Shown piece by piece: positions 14,874 through 21,422 of a stretch of 28,485 nucleotides of DNA. This stretch comes from a virus. Each line of letters begins with the position of its first letter. Positions within the stretch are counted from its first letter, which is position 1. The notes under the pieces were generated by a model. The model made no database searches. It saw nothing but the letters and a program-made list of their open reading frames with translations, and was not told the DNA's origin. The DNA lies in IMG/VR virus record IMGVR_UViG_3300024518_000326, positions 1-28,485 of that record. One strand, given 5' to 3'. The translations under genes were made by a program, and so were the position numbers.

Positions 14874-15317
14874 ATGAAAAAAAGTAAAGTAACACAAGTA
14901 ACATCTAACGGAACTTGGGAAGGTAAGTTTGGACTTATGTATAAGTTTGAAGTATCTTTTGAAAACGGCGACACAGGAGAATACAGCAGCAAGTCGCAAG
15001 ACCAAACAAAATTCGTAGAAGGTCAAGAAGCTGAATACGAATACATAGACGGTAAATTTCCTAAAGTAAAACCTGTATGGGCAAAGCCAAGTAGTAACGG
15101 TTCTTTTAATTATAAAAAAGATGACAATGTGCAAAACCTTATTGTACGACAAAGTTCTTTAAAAGCAGCAGTTGATTATTGTAAAGGTAGTAATTGCAGT
15201 CCTGAAGAAGTTTGCGAAAATGCAGAACTATTTGCAGAGTGGGTAATGGGGAAAAAAATGGAAGTAATTAATGAAACTAACGAAGGAATAAAAGAAAGTA
15301 ATGACTTACCGTTCTAA
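14874..15317 (+). CDS. Single-stranded DNA-binding-like protein with SSB-type C-terminal tip
   Basis: This 147-residue protein has an N-terminal half (about 5-60) with strands resembling an OB fold: VTQVTSNGTWEG, YKFEVSFENGDTGEYSSK, GQEAEYEYIDGKF. The helical second half ends in an acidic stretch closing NDLPF, matching the acidic ...DLPF tip by which bacterial SSBs recruit replication and repair proteins. I infer a phage SSB that coats single-stranded DNA during replication. The final codons overlap the start of the DnaA-like gene by 17 bases. The fold call should be treated as likely, not certain. Confidence 0.6.
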   Translation: MKKSKVTQVTSNGTWEGKFGLMYKFEVSFENGDTGEYSSKSQDQTKFVEGQEAEYEYIDGKFPKVKPVWAKPSSNGSFNYKKDDNVQNLIVRQSSLKAAVDYCKGSNCSPEEVCENAELFAEWVMGKKMEVINETNEGIKESNDLPF

Positions 15318-15828
15318 TATAACTGACAAAGAAAAGTTTGAACACATCTGTAACCTTACTACTTCGTTAGTAGGGCTACGGAAGGGTTCGTTAAGATTTA
15401 AGACAAGGAAGCAGGAAATACAACTACCAAGACTTGTAGCAGCAAATATTGCACGACTTTCAGGAATACACCAAAGAGCTATTGCTGATGTGTTAAACCG
15501 TGACAGAAGTCTTATATATCACTATGAAACTACACATAAAGGAAACTATTGTAATTGGGCTGAATATCGTAAGATGTTTAATCTTGTATATAAGGCGTAT
15601 GAAACTATTGAAGATGTGAAACCTGCTTTTCTTGATAGCAAAGGAATGAAAAGACACTTGTTAGAGTTTGTAGAAGAAAGCGAACCTTACCAAGTTGAAA
15701 TCCTTATAACTTCAGGCGTGGTAGGTTGTAAAATAAGAACTTCTTATATAAAGTTTTCTTATGTCTTAAAAAATCTTAAGTTTGCTTTAGCGAATTATAA
15801 TCATTCAATAGAAATAAATTTATTGTGA
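15301..15828 (+). CDS. DnaA domain IV-like DNA-binding protein
   Basis: In this 175-residue protein, residues about 33-80 carry the helix-turn-helix signature of the DnaA C-terminal domain: a TRKQEIQLPRLVAANIARL helix, then AIADVLNRDRSLIYHYE, matching the RDHSTVxHA signature of DnaA box binding. There is no ATPase domain. The C-terminal part (about 110-175) is mixed alpha/beta and not recognised. It is likely to bind sites in phage or host DNA, for example the candidate origin in the next gene or host dnaA boxes, to direct or block initiation. It overlaps the next gene by 4 bases. Confidence 0.7.
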   Translation: MTYRSNITDKEKFEHICNLTTSLVGLRKGSLRFKTRKQEIQLPRLVAANIARLSGIHQRAIADVLNRDRSLIYHYETTHKGNYCNWAEYRKMFNLVYKAYETIEDVKPAFLDSKGMKRHLLEFVEESEPYQVEILITSGVVGCKIRTSYIKFSYVLKNLKFALANYNHSIEINLL

Positions 15829-16454
15829 AGAAACCAAATTACTACGCAGTTCTTTCGGCAGAGGTGAGATACGCAGACATTACACCAAACGCTAAACTTC
15901 TGTATGCAGAAATAACTGCTTTTTGTGATATGAACGGAGAATGTTTTGCAAGTAATAGATATTTTGCAAAGCTTTATAATAAGAGTAAGGTTACTATATC
16001 AAAGTGGGTAAGAGAACTTTCAGAAAATGGCTTTATTGAAACATCTTATACCTATAAAGAGGGTACTAAAGAAATTGATAAGAGGTATATAAGAATTATT
16101 GGGGGGGGTATTAAAGAAAAGTTAAGTACCCCCTTAAAGAAAAGTTTAAAGAATAACAATACAAGTATTAATACTACAAGTTTAATAATATATAATAAGG
16201 AAAAATTTATTTCTGAAGTTAATAGTTTCAAAGCATATTACACAAAAGAGTTAAAAGAAGAATTTATTGACTATTGGACAGAACCTTCAAAAAGTGGTAG
16301 GTTGCGGTTTGAAATGCAAAAAACTTTTTCTGTATCTTTGCGGCTGAAAAGGTGGGCGAAAAATTCAAAGAAATTTAATAAAGGAACTAAAGGAACTTCT
16401 AAAATAGAAAGTCAATTAAATGAATACTTAAAAGCAAAAAAATTATTAAAATGA
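15825..16454 (+). CDS. Winged-helix replication initiator (DnaD/replisome organiser-like)
   Basis: This 209-residue protein has a GTG start overlapping the previous stop. Residues 1-85 form a winged helix of the phage replication-protein type: YYAVLSAEVRYADITPNAKLLYAEI, CFASNRYFAKLYNKSKVTISKWV, LSENGFIETSY. A low-complexity Asn/Ser/Lys linker (about 95-125) leads to a C-terminal block, EFIDYWTEPSKSGRLRFEMQ then RLKRW, that is shared by many phage initiators and probably contacts the helicase or its loader. The N-terminal domain would bind the origin. The linker DNA has hairpin, direct-repeat and palindrome features that may be the origin itself. Confidence 0.75.
   Translation: MKKPNYYAVLSAEVRYADITPNAKLLYAEITAFCDMNGECFASNRYFAKLYNKSKVTISKWVRELSENGFIETSYTYKEGTKEIDKRYIRIIGGGIKEKLSTPLKKSLKNNNTSINTTSLIIYNKEKFISEVNSFKAYYTKELKEEFIDYWTEPSKSGRLRFEMQKTFSVSLRLKRWAKNSKKFNKGTKGTSKIESQLNEYLKAKKLLK
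16101..16200. other. Candidate replication origin inside initiator gene
   Basis: Within the linker-coding part of the initiator gene are a run of eight G (16101-16108), an inverted repeat GGGGGTA/TACCCCC (16104-16110 with 16127-16133), a direct repeat TTAAAGAAAAGTT (16111 and 16134), and a perfect palindrome AGTATTAATACT (16164-16175) flanked by ACAAGT on both sides. A very A/T-rich stretch follows. Lambda-type phages place the origin inside the initiator gene at the same relative position. This is inference from arrangement. Confidence 0.4.
16309..16340 (+). promoter_or_regulatory. Possible internal promoter (TTG-N21-TATCTTTG)
   Basis: TTG at 16309-16311 and TATCTTTG at 16333-16340 fit the Bacteroidota consensus and could drive 16451 onward. 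The bases also encode a conserved protein segment, so the match may be a by-product of coding. Confidence 0.35.
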
Positions 16455-16783
16455 ATGTAGATAATATATGTGAACTTATAGCAAAAACTTCTATTGAATT
16501 AGGATTAAGAACTGATGCAGAAACAATGGTTACACTTTCTAAACTATTCTTTCAGGATTTGCAAACAGACAAAATATTAAAGTCCTTATCCTTAGAACAA
16601 GTACAAACAGCTTTTCGTTTAGGTGTAAGGTATGACCAAAAAGAACCCTTTTTAAATATCAGGACATTTTTTCGTTGGTGTTTTAAACATAAGGAAAGAA
16701 TAAATGAAGCAAGATACCAAGTTGAAACCTTACATCAAAACCCTAAAGAAGTAGAATACTATCCTAAAAACTTATTGAAGTGA
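16451..16783 (+). CDS. Replication-associated helical protein, unknown function
   Basis: This 110-residue helical protein contains LFFQDLQTDKILKSLSLEQVQTAFRLGVRY and FLNIRTFFRWCFKHKERINEARY. The pattern of a helical core followed by an aromatic/basic segment resembles small proteins that follow the initiator in Bacteroidota phages and might load or modulate the helicase. No named family is certain. It overlaps the initiator stop by 4 bases and the next tiny ORF by 4 bases, so all are translated in series. Confidence 0.65.
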   Translation: MNVDNICELIAKTSIELGLRTDAETMVTLSKLFFQDLQTDKILKSLSLEQVQTAFRLGVRYDQKEPFLNIRTFFRWCFKHKERINEARYQVETLHQNPKEVEYYPKNLLK

Positions 16784-16878
16784 AAATACTTTTATTAATC
16801 TATTTAATAGTCATAATAATCTTACTCCTTGAAGCGTACTTTTGTACTGAACCTGTTGATGACGATTTTGAAAACTAA
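16780..16878 (+). CDS. Tiny single-span membrane peptide
   Basis: The GTG start overlaps the previous stop. The 32 residues are mostly one hydrophobic stretch (ILLLIYLIVIIILLLEAYF, about 3-21) followed by an acidic end (EPVDDDFEN). It would insert in the inner membrane with a short acidic tail. Its early expression fits a small host-membrane or exclusion factor, but that is speculation. It overlaps the next gene by 20 bases in another frame. Confidence 0.5.
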   Translation: MKILLLIYLIVIIILLLEAYFCTEPVDDDFEN

Positions 16879-17266
16879 AGAACTTAAAGTAATTCAAAGA
16901 CTTGCGAAAGTCAAAAAATCTATACAAGCAGTAAGCTATAAATATTCACGCTTTGATGCAATAGACAATAAGAATATATACGAAATTAAATGCAGGGAAA
17001 AGTTCTATGATAAAATCTTAATAGAGTTTGATAAGTATAGTTTCAATCTTATTTACGCACAAACATTTAATAAAAACTTTCTTTATGTAGTTGAAATGGA
17101 TAAGATTTATATTTTTAATATAAGTAAATTGTATATGTTTGACTATAATTTTAATTGGGAATGGAAAGACCTGCCGAACCAAACAGAATTTAATAAGAAA
17201 GAAAATATAAAAAAACTTGTAGGATATATTGATATTAGTCAAGCAATTTATGAAATCAATAAGTAA
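16859..17266 (+). CDS. Possible PDDEXK-type nuclease
   Basis: I start at ATG 16859 (MTILKTKELKV, 135 residues); an upstream TTG at 16829 lies inside the membrane peptide gene. After an N-terminal helix comes FDAIDNKNIYEIKCREKFYDKILIEFDKY, with Asp33/Asp36 and Glu42-x-Lys44 spaced as in PDDEXK nuclease cores. Strands FLYVVEMDKIYIFNI follow, as expected for that fold. The gene lies directly before ninG and overlaps it by 17 bases, so a role in recombination or DNA processing is plausible. Family assignment is tentative. Confidence 0.5.
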   Translation: MTILKTKELKVIQRLAKVKKSIQAVSYKYSRFDAIDNKNIYEIKCREKFYDKILIEFDKYSFNLIYAQTFNKNFLYVVEMDKIYIFNISKLYMFDYNFNWEWKDLPNQTEFNKKENIKKLVGYIDISQAIYEINK

Positions 17267-17654
17267 ACTAAAAAAAGAGTTAGACAAATGGTTCAGCTTA
17301 TTTATTAGGTTAAGATGGGCTACAAAAGAAGGGCTTTGTCAATGTGTAACTTGTGGTAAGACCGGACACTATAAAGAAATGCAAAATTCTCATTTTCAAA
17401 GCAGACGACACCACGCAACAAGATGGGACGAACAAAATTGTCAGGTCGGTTGTGTAAAGTGTAATGTCTTTAATTATGGTGAACAATATAAATTCTCTAT
17501 TTATTTAGAGGGTAGGTACGGAGAAGGAACTGCAAAAGAATTAGAGTATCTTGCGAAACAAATTACAAAGATTAGTCGTACAGACTATGAAGAAAAAATA
17601 ACTTATTACAAAGACCTTGTTAAAAAGTTGAAAGACGAAAAAGGAATAGAATAA
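17250..17654 (+). CDS. ninG: NinG-like recombination protein
   Basis: I start at ATG 17250 (MKSISKLKKELDKWFSL, 134 residues), which matches the usual N-terminus of the family. Diagnostic features follow in order: a LDKWFSLFIRLR helix, CVTCGK, a SHFQSRRHHATRWDEQN histidine-rich block, CVKCN and a YLEGRYGEGTAKELE helix. NinG (Rap in lambda) acts on branched DNA in recombination; the Cys pairs bind zinc next to an HNH-like site. It overlaps the end of the possible nuclease gene. Together with the NinB-like protein at 19396 it gives this phage two members of the lambda nin-region set. Confidence 0.85.
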   Translation: MKSISKLKKELDKWFSLFIRLRWATKEGLCQCVTCGKTGHYKEMQNSHFQSRRHHATRWDEQNCQVGCVKCNVFNYGEQYKFSIYLEGRYGEGTAKELEYLAKQITKISRTDYEEKITYYKDLVKKLKDEKGIE

Positions 17655-17663
17655 AATTATTCT

Positions 17664-17671
17664 TAAATTTG
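17664..17671 (+). promoter_or_regulatory. Possible -7 promoter box (TAAATTTG)
   Basis: TAAATTTG fits the Bacteroidota -7 consensus and lies in the short gap after ninG, but no TTG is placed 19-21 bases upstream. Transcription would begin almost at the ATG of 17676, giving a leaderless mRNA. Weak. Confidence 0.3.
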
Positions 17672-17675
17672 CAAA

Positions 17676-18029
17676 ATGGTAAAGCCGATAGGAATAAACA
17701 GACAGCACGAAGTTATTTTAGACACCTACCTACTAACAGTTTGCGAAAGTATGCGAGAACTTTCAACCGAAACCAAGTATAATAATTTCCTTGACGTAGT
17801 TGATATAATAGTAAAGTACCATAATGAGTATTCTGCTAAAAAATTAGGTGCTTATTCTGACTTTATGTCTATAATTCCAACAAATGTAACAAGTTGTTAT
17901 AGTGGCTTTATTGCAGGAGTTGAAACAAAGAATAATAGTTCAACTTGCAGGGCTTATAAAACTTTACTAACTGAATTAAGTCATAACATAATATCTGATT
18001 TAGAAAAACTAAGACTTGAAAAAGATTGA
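17676..18029 (+). CDS. Early helical protein of unknown function
   Basis: This 117-residue helical protein has segments HEVILDTYLLTVCESMREL, NNFLDVVDIIVKYHNEYSAKKL and LTELSHNIISDLEKLRLEKD. No family is recognised. It overlaps the TTG start of the sigma-like gene by 14 bases, so the two are translated together and it might modulate that factor. This is only a contextual guess. Confidence 0.65.
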   Translation: MVKPIGINRQHEVILDTYLLTVCESMRELSTETKYNNFLDVVDIIVKYHNEYSAKKLGAYSDFMSIIPTNVTSCYSGFIAGVETKNNSSTCRAYKTLLTELSHNIISDLEKLRLEKD

Positions 18030-18585
18030 TAAGATATATAAACTAATTGCAGACAACAGAGATAGATTTATAGCGGTTGCTTCAAGATACACAGAAGATA
18101 AAAATGTAATAGACGAAGTGGTGCAAGAACAGATGTTATACTTTATGCAAATGAACAAACAGACTTTAACAGACATCTACGACAAAGACGGACTTGAAGG
18201 GCTTGTTAAGTACGGTGCAGTAGCTATTCACAGAGCCGTTACAAGTCCACGAAGTAACTATTACTATAAATACAGGAAATACTATACAAAGATAGACGGA
18301 AGCTACACGAACTATAACAGTCCAAACTGCAGAGATATAAGTCAGATACCTGCCGTTAAAGACGATTATCATAAGCACGAACTTATGGATAAGATAGAAA
18401 ACGCCTTAAAGACTATGTATTGGTACGATAAGAAAGTCTTTGAAGTTTATTATAACGAAGGACACACGCTTGACAGTCTTGCGAAAAAGACAGGAATAAG
18501 CAGAAACTCTTTGTTCACTACATTAAAGAAAGTGCGAACAAAACTAAAAGAAATACTTGATGACGAAATATTTTGTGAAGAATGA
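18016..18585 (+). CDS. Sigma-like transcription factor
   Basis: This 189-residue protein has a TTG start overlapping the previous gene. The N-terminal part (about 10-85) looks like sigma-70 region 2: FIAVASRYTEDKNVIDEVVQEQMLYFM, then a GLVKYGAVAIHRAV helix. The C-terminal part (about 120-183) is a region 4 helix-turn-helix: YWYDKKVFEVYYNEG, then HTLDSLAKKTGISRNSLFTTLKKVRTKLKEIL. It probably joins host RNA polymerase and directs it to phage promoters. It is the last regulator-like gene before the late block, whose genes carry a motif unlike the host consensus, so it is the obvious candidate to read it. An unrelated helix-turn-helix regulator is the alternative. Confidence 0.7.
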   Translation: MKKIDKIYKLIADNRDRFIAVASRYTEDKNVIDEVVQEQMLYFMQMNKQTLTDIYDKDGLEGLVKYGAVAIHRAVTSPRSNYYYKYRKYYTKIDGSYTNYNSPNCRDISQIPAVKDDYHKHELMDKIENALKTMYWYDKKVFEVYYNEGHTLDSLAKKTGISRNSLFTTLKKVRTKLKEILDDEIFCEE

Positions 18586-18958
18586 AATACGAAAAGAACG
18601 TCTTGATATATGTAAGAGTTGTGAATACTATTTTAAGCCGACAGGAAATTGTAAAAAATGCGGTTGCTTTATGAGAATAAAAACCACTTTAAGTTTTACA
18701 GAATGTCCTATCGGACTTTGGCAAAAGACAGAAGAAGTAGAACAGCCAAAAGAAATTCCTGCACACTTAGTAAAAGAAGTCTTAGAGGTTATGCCTGATA
18801 TTAAAAACGCCCAAGCGAAAGACCACGAAACGAAGGCACGATTAATTGAGTTGTATAATACAATATACGGAACGACCTACAAAATAACTACTAACTGTTC
18901 AAGCTGCTTACAATCAGTTTGGAAAGGAATAACAGCAATATATACCAAGAACAAATGA
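18560..18958 (+). CDS. Small zinc-binding protein (T4-like phage type)
   Basis: I take the ATG at 18560 (133 residues); a GTG at 18575 is also possible. The N-terminal domain has four well-placed cysteines, ICKSCEYYF...NCKKCGCFM, followed by RIKTTLSF, ECPIGLW, a compact zinc-binding domain seen in several T4-like and Bacteroidota phages. The C-terminal part is helical with a KDHETKARLIELYNTIYG block and a final Cys pair (TNCSSCLQ). Function is unknown. The domain suggests binding to nucleic acid or to a polymerase. It overlaps the sigma-like gene by 26 bases. Confidence 0.65.
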   Translation: MTKYFVKNEIRKERLDICKSCEYYFKPTGNCKKCGCFMRIKTTLSFTECPIGLWQKTEEVEQPKEIPAHLVKEVLEVMPDIKNAQAKDHETKARLIELYNTIYGTTYKITTNCSSCLQSVWKGITAIYTKNK

Positions 18959-19140
18959 ACTATAAAACAATCAAGTGGGTTTTGCGAAACCACATTAAAA
19001 ACAAAGTAAAAGCTTTATGGACTTGGGAAGACAATAACTTTACCTGCATATACGAAAACTACTCACAGTCGGACAGAATATATACAGCCGAACAATTACT
19101 TAAAAAAATAGACAATGAAATACAAGTGCAAAAAGTGTAA
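18955..19140 (+). CDS. Small hypothetical early protein
   Basis: The start is ATG 18955, overlapping the previous stop (ATGA), giving 61 residues; an upstream TTG in frame lies inside the previous gene. The protein is basic at its start (YKTIKWVLRNHIKNKVKALW) with a tryptophan-rich middle and a YTAEQLLKKIDNEIQV helix at the end. No family is recognised. It overlaps the next gene by 26 bases. Confidence 0.55.
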   Translation: MNYKTIKWVLRNHIKNKVKALWTWEDNNFTCIYENYSQSDRIYTAEQLLKKIDNEIQVQKV

Positions 19141-19399
19141 AGAAGAAAAAGAGATAACTAAAGGAACAATAGGAATATTTGACGATAGGGTAATATGTAA
19201 ACAAGCGTTTTGTTGTGGTGAGTATATGAAAGACATAGAAGAAGAATTTAACGGATTTCCTACAATAATAAGAAACGAATACACACAAACAGATAGAATA
19301 ATACAACATAAAGCAAACCAAAAAGAAAGACGATTAAAGAAAGACGGCTACGATAAAAATAACCCTAATGACAAACCACCTAAAAGACGGATAAGGTGA
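19115..19399 (+). CDS. Small zinc-ribbon-like protein
   Basis: This 94-residue protein begins MKYKCKKCKEEKEI and has a second pair in VICKQAFCCGEYM, a zinc ribbon pattern (CxxC...CCG). The C-terminal half is highly basic (KERRLKKDGYDKNNP...PPKRRIR) and probably unstructured, as in nucleic-acid binders. Its GTG-coupled neighbour is the NinB-like gene. Role unknown; early recombination or transcription accessory is possible. Confidence 0.6.
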   Translation: MKYKCKKCKEEKEITKGTIGIFDDRVICKQAFCCGEYMKDIEEEFNGFPTIIRNEYTQTDRIIQHKANQKERRLKKDGYDKNNPNDKPPKRRIR

Positions 19400-19629
19400 T
19401 AAGAAGCGAAAGACAAAATAAATACTATTGGAAGTGTATAGTCAAGCCCCTGTCAGACTACACAGGTTATCATAAGTTTGAAATGCACTCCTGTTTGAAG
19501 GACTTGTTTATTCTAAGCACGACAAAAGAATTAGACAAACAAGAATTTAATCAGTTCTGTGAAGAAATAAGGGCTTGGGCTTCAACAGACTTAGGAGTAC
19601 ACTTACAAGCACCAAATGAATTTAACTAA
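19396..19629 (+). CDS. NinB-like recombination accessory protein
   Basis: This 77-residue protein starts at a GTG overlapping the previous stop. The sequence RSERQNKYYWKCIVKPLSDYTGY...FEMHSCLKDLFI followed by STTKELDKQEFNQFCEEIRAW and DLGVHLQAPNEF fits a short protein of the NinB/Orf family seen in phage recombination blocks. It is shorter than lambda NinB (about 146 residues), so it matches only the C-terminal core pattern. It is the last early gene: late motif copy 4 begins one base after its stop. Confidence 0.6.
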   Translation: MIRSERQNKYYWKCIVKPLSDYTGYHKFEMHSCLKDLFILSTTKELDKQEFNQFCEEIRAWASTDLGVHLQAPNEFN

Positions 19630-19642
19630 TTTCTATTATATA
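19630..19642 (+). promoter_or_regulatory. Late motif copy 4 (TTTCTATTATATA)
   Basis: Exact copy of the late motif in the 15-base gap between the early block and terS. Only 2 bases separate it from the terS ATG, so if it is a promoter core the mRNA would be leaderless or begin inside terS. That is a point against a simple promoter reading here. Confidence 0.55.
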
Positions 19643-19644
19643 CT

Positions 19645-20010
19645 ATGGAAGCACAAAAACGCACACAAGAAGCAAAAAAGAAACTGATAGCAGCACTTGA
19701 AAAGTCTTTAGGTATTGTTACCGAAGCTTGCGAAAAAGCAGAACTCAGTAGAAGACAGCATTATGTATGGTACAAAGAAGACGAAGACTATCGGAAGTCA
19801 GTAGATAGTATAGAAGGTAAGTATATTGACTTTGCTGAAACACATCTTAAAGAACAAATAGAAAAAGGTTCTACTCCTGCAACTATCTTTTACTTAAAGA
19901 CAAGAGGACGCAAAAGAGGTTATAACGACACATTAGATATTACTTCAGACAACGAACCTATTATTATCGAATTTAATATAGATGCGAGTAAGACCGAAAC
20001 TAACGAATAA
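19645..20010 (+). CDS. terS: Terminase small subunit
   Basis: This 121-residue protein has an N-terminal helix-turn-helix (KKLIAALEKSLGIVTEACEKAELSRRQHYVW) that would bind the packaging site. An oligomerisation helix region follows (SVDSIEGKYIDFAETHLKEQI), then TPATIFYLKTRGRKRGY, a segment common in small subunits of Bacteroidota phages. An acidic tail probably contacts TerL. It overlaps the terL start by 29 bases. The ring it forms recognises phage DNA and hands it to TerL. Confidence 0.85.
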   Translation: MEAQKRTQEAKKKLIAALEKSLGIVTEACEKAELSRRQHYVWYKEDEDYRKSVDSIEGKYIDFAETHLKEQIEKGSTPATIFYLKTRGRKRGYNDTLDITSDNEPIIIEFNIDASKTETNE

Positions 20011-21295
20011 ACAAGAAATTGCTTTCGCCTATCTTAAAGACAAAGAAACTACTGAAATACTTTTCGGTGGTGGTGCAGGGGGTGGTAAGTCTTGGTGGAT
20101 TTGTGCAGTTTTAATATCACAATGCTTAAAGTATAAAGGTATAAGATGTTTACTTGGTAGGGCAAAATTAGACACACTTAAAAAAACAACGCTAAATACT
20201 TTCTTTGAAGTTTGCCAACAATGGAATTTAAAAACACCTGAACACTATGCTTACAATGCTCAAACAAATATCGTTTCTTTTTTCAATGGTTCTGAAATCT
20301 ATCTTAAAGACTTGTTTCAATATCCTTCTGACAGGAATTTTGATAGTTTGGGTTCTTTGGAACTCACTCTTGCGGCTATTGACGAGTGTAATCAAATTAC
20401 TGAAAAGGCAAAGCAAATAGTCAGCAGTAGAATAAGATACAAGTTAGATAAATTTGACCTTACTCCAAAACTAATTCTAACCTGCAACCCTTCAAAGAAT
20501 TGGACTTATTCAGATTTTTATAGACCTGCTAAAACTAAAGAACTACCAAGTCATAGGAAGTTTGTAAAAGCGTTAGTAGATGACAACGAAAACATTTCTA
20601 AACACTACAAAGAACAATTAGGCAAGTTAGATAGACTAAGTAAAGAAAGACTACTATTTGGAAATTGGGAGTATGACGATAATGACGACAGTCTTATTCT
20701 ATACGATAAGATAATAGATTTATTCACTAACGAAGCACAGTTAGGTGATAAGCATATTACTTGTGATGTCTCAAGGTTCGGACAGGACAGAACGGTGATA
20801 ATGGTTTGGAATGGCTTACAGGTTATAGAGATAAAGACCTTTGCAAAGTCAAGCGTTACGGAAGTGGCTAAGGCAATAGAAGACCTACAGTTTAAGCACG
20901 AAGTTAAAAGGACTAACATAACAATAGACGAAGATGGTGTAGGTGGTGGTGTTGTAGATATGCTACCAAGTTGCAGAGGGTTTGTAAATAACAGCAGGGC
21001 TTTGAATAGTGAAAACTTTAAAAACTTAAAGACACAATGTTATTATAAGTTAGCAGAAAAGATAAACAAAAACGAAATAGGAGTAACCACTAACGACATA
21101 ATGATTAAACAATACATAATTGAAGAACTTGAAAATGTCAGAAGTAAAGACCACGATAAAGACACCAAGCTATCAATAGTAAGTAAAGATGTAATAAAGT
21201 CTTTAATAGGTAGGTCGCCTGATTTTGCAGATAGTCTTGCTATGCGTATGTATCACGAAGTACAAAAGAACTACGGTAGATACTTTGTTCAGTAA
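19982..21295 (+). CDS. terL: Terminase large subunit
   Basis: This 437-residue packaging motor has an N-terminal ATPase with a Walker A at 29-37 (GGGAGGGKS) and Walker B LAAIDE (Asp134/Glu135), followed by the LTCNP coupling motif near 166-170. The C-terminal nuclease of RNase H type has ITCDVSRFGQDRTV (Asp262, Asp269), TIDEDGVGGG (Asp316 region) and a final PDFADSLAM acid. It pumps DNA through the portal and cuts the concatemer. The gene starts inside terS in another frame, a common arrangement. Unusually, the portal gene is not next to it but about 17 kb further on around the circle. Confidence 0.95.
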   Translation: MRVRPKLTNKQEIAFAYLKDKETTEILFGGGAGGGKSWWICAVLISQCLKYKGIRCLLGRAKLDTLKKTTLNTFFEVCQQWNLKTPEHYAYNAQTNIVSFFNGSEIYLKDLFQYPSDRNFDSLGSLELTLAAIDECNQITEKAKQIVSSRIRYKLDKFDLTPKLILTCNPSKNWTYSDFYRPAKTKELPSHRKFVKALVDDNENISKHYKEQLGKLDRLSKERLLFGNWEYDDNDDSLILYDKIIDLFTNEAQLGDKHITCDVSRFGQDRTVIMVWNGLQVIEIKTFAKSSVTEVAKAIEDLQFKHEVKRTNITIDEDGVGGGVVDMLPSCRGFVNNSRALNSENFKNLKTQCYYKLAEKINKNEIGVTTNDIMIKQYIIEELENVRSKDHDKDTKLSIVSKDVIKSLIGRSPDFADSLAMRMYHEVQKNYGRYFVQ

Positions 21296-21309
21296 AGACT
21301 AAAAGAAAA

Positions 21310-21331
21310 AGCCGTGCCAAGCGACACGACT
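21310..21331 (-). terminator. Possible minus-strand terminator after terL
   Basis: AGCCGTG, an 8-base loop and CACGACT form a 7-bp stem with one mismatch on the + strand and a G-U pair on the - strand. Read on the minus strand it is followed by TTTTTCTTTT, a classic U-tract. No T-run follows it on the + strand. No minus-strand gene is seen that it could serve. Confidence 0.45.
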
Positions 21332-21402
21332 AATCCTCAAAACAAGTATTACGACAGGGCAAATATACATTAATTTTTCTATTTTAAACTAAATAAACAA
21401 AT

Positions 21403-21415
21403 TTTCTATTATATA
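21403..21415 (+). promoter_or_regulatory. Late motif copy 5 (TTTCTATTATATA)
   Basis: Exact copy, in the 127-base gap between terL and the tail chaperone gene, 7 bases before the ATG. A degenerate copy, TTTCTATTTTAAA (11 of 13), lies 27 bases upstream at 21376-21388. Confidence 0.6.
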
Positions 21416-21422
21416 GTACATT

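Noticed and set aside
16837-16844. TACTTTTG as a promoter -7 box
   Set aside because: No TTG at 19-21 bases upstream, and it lies in overlapping coding sequence.
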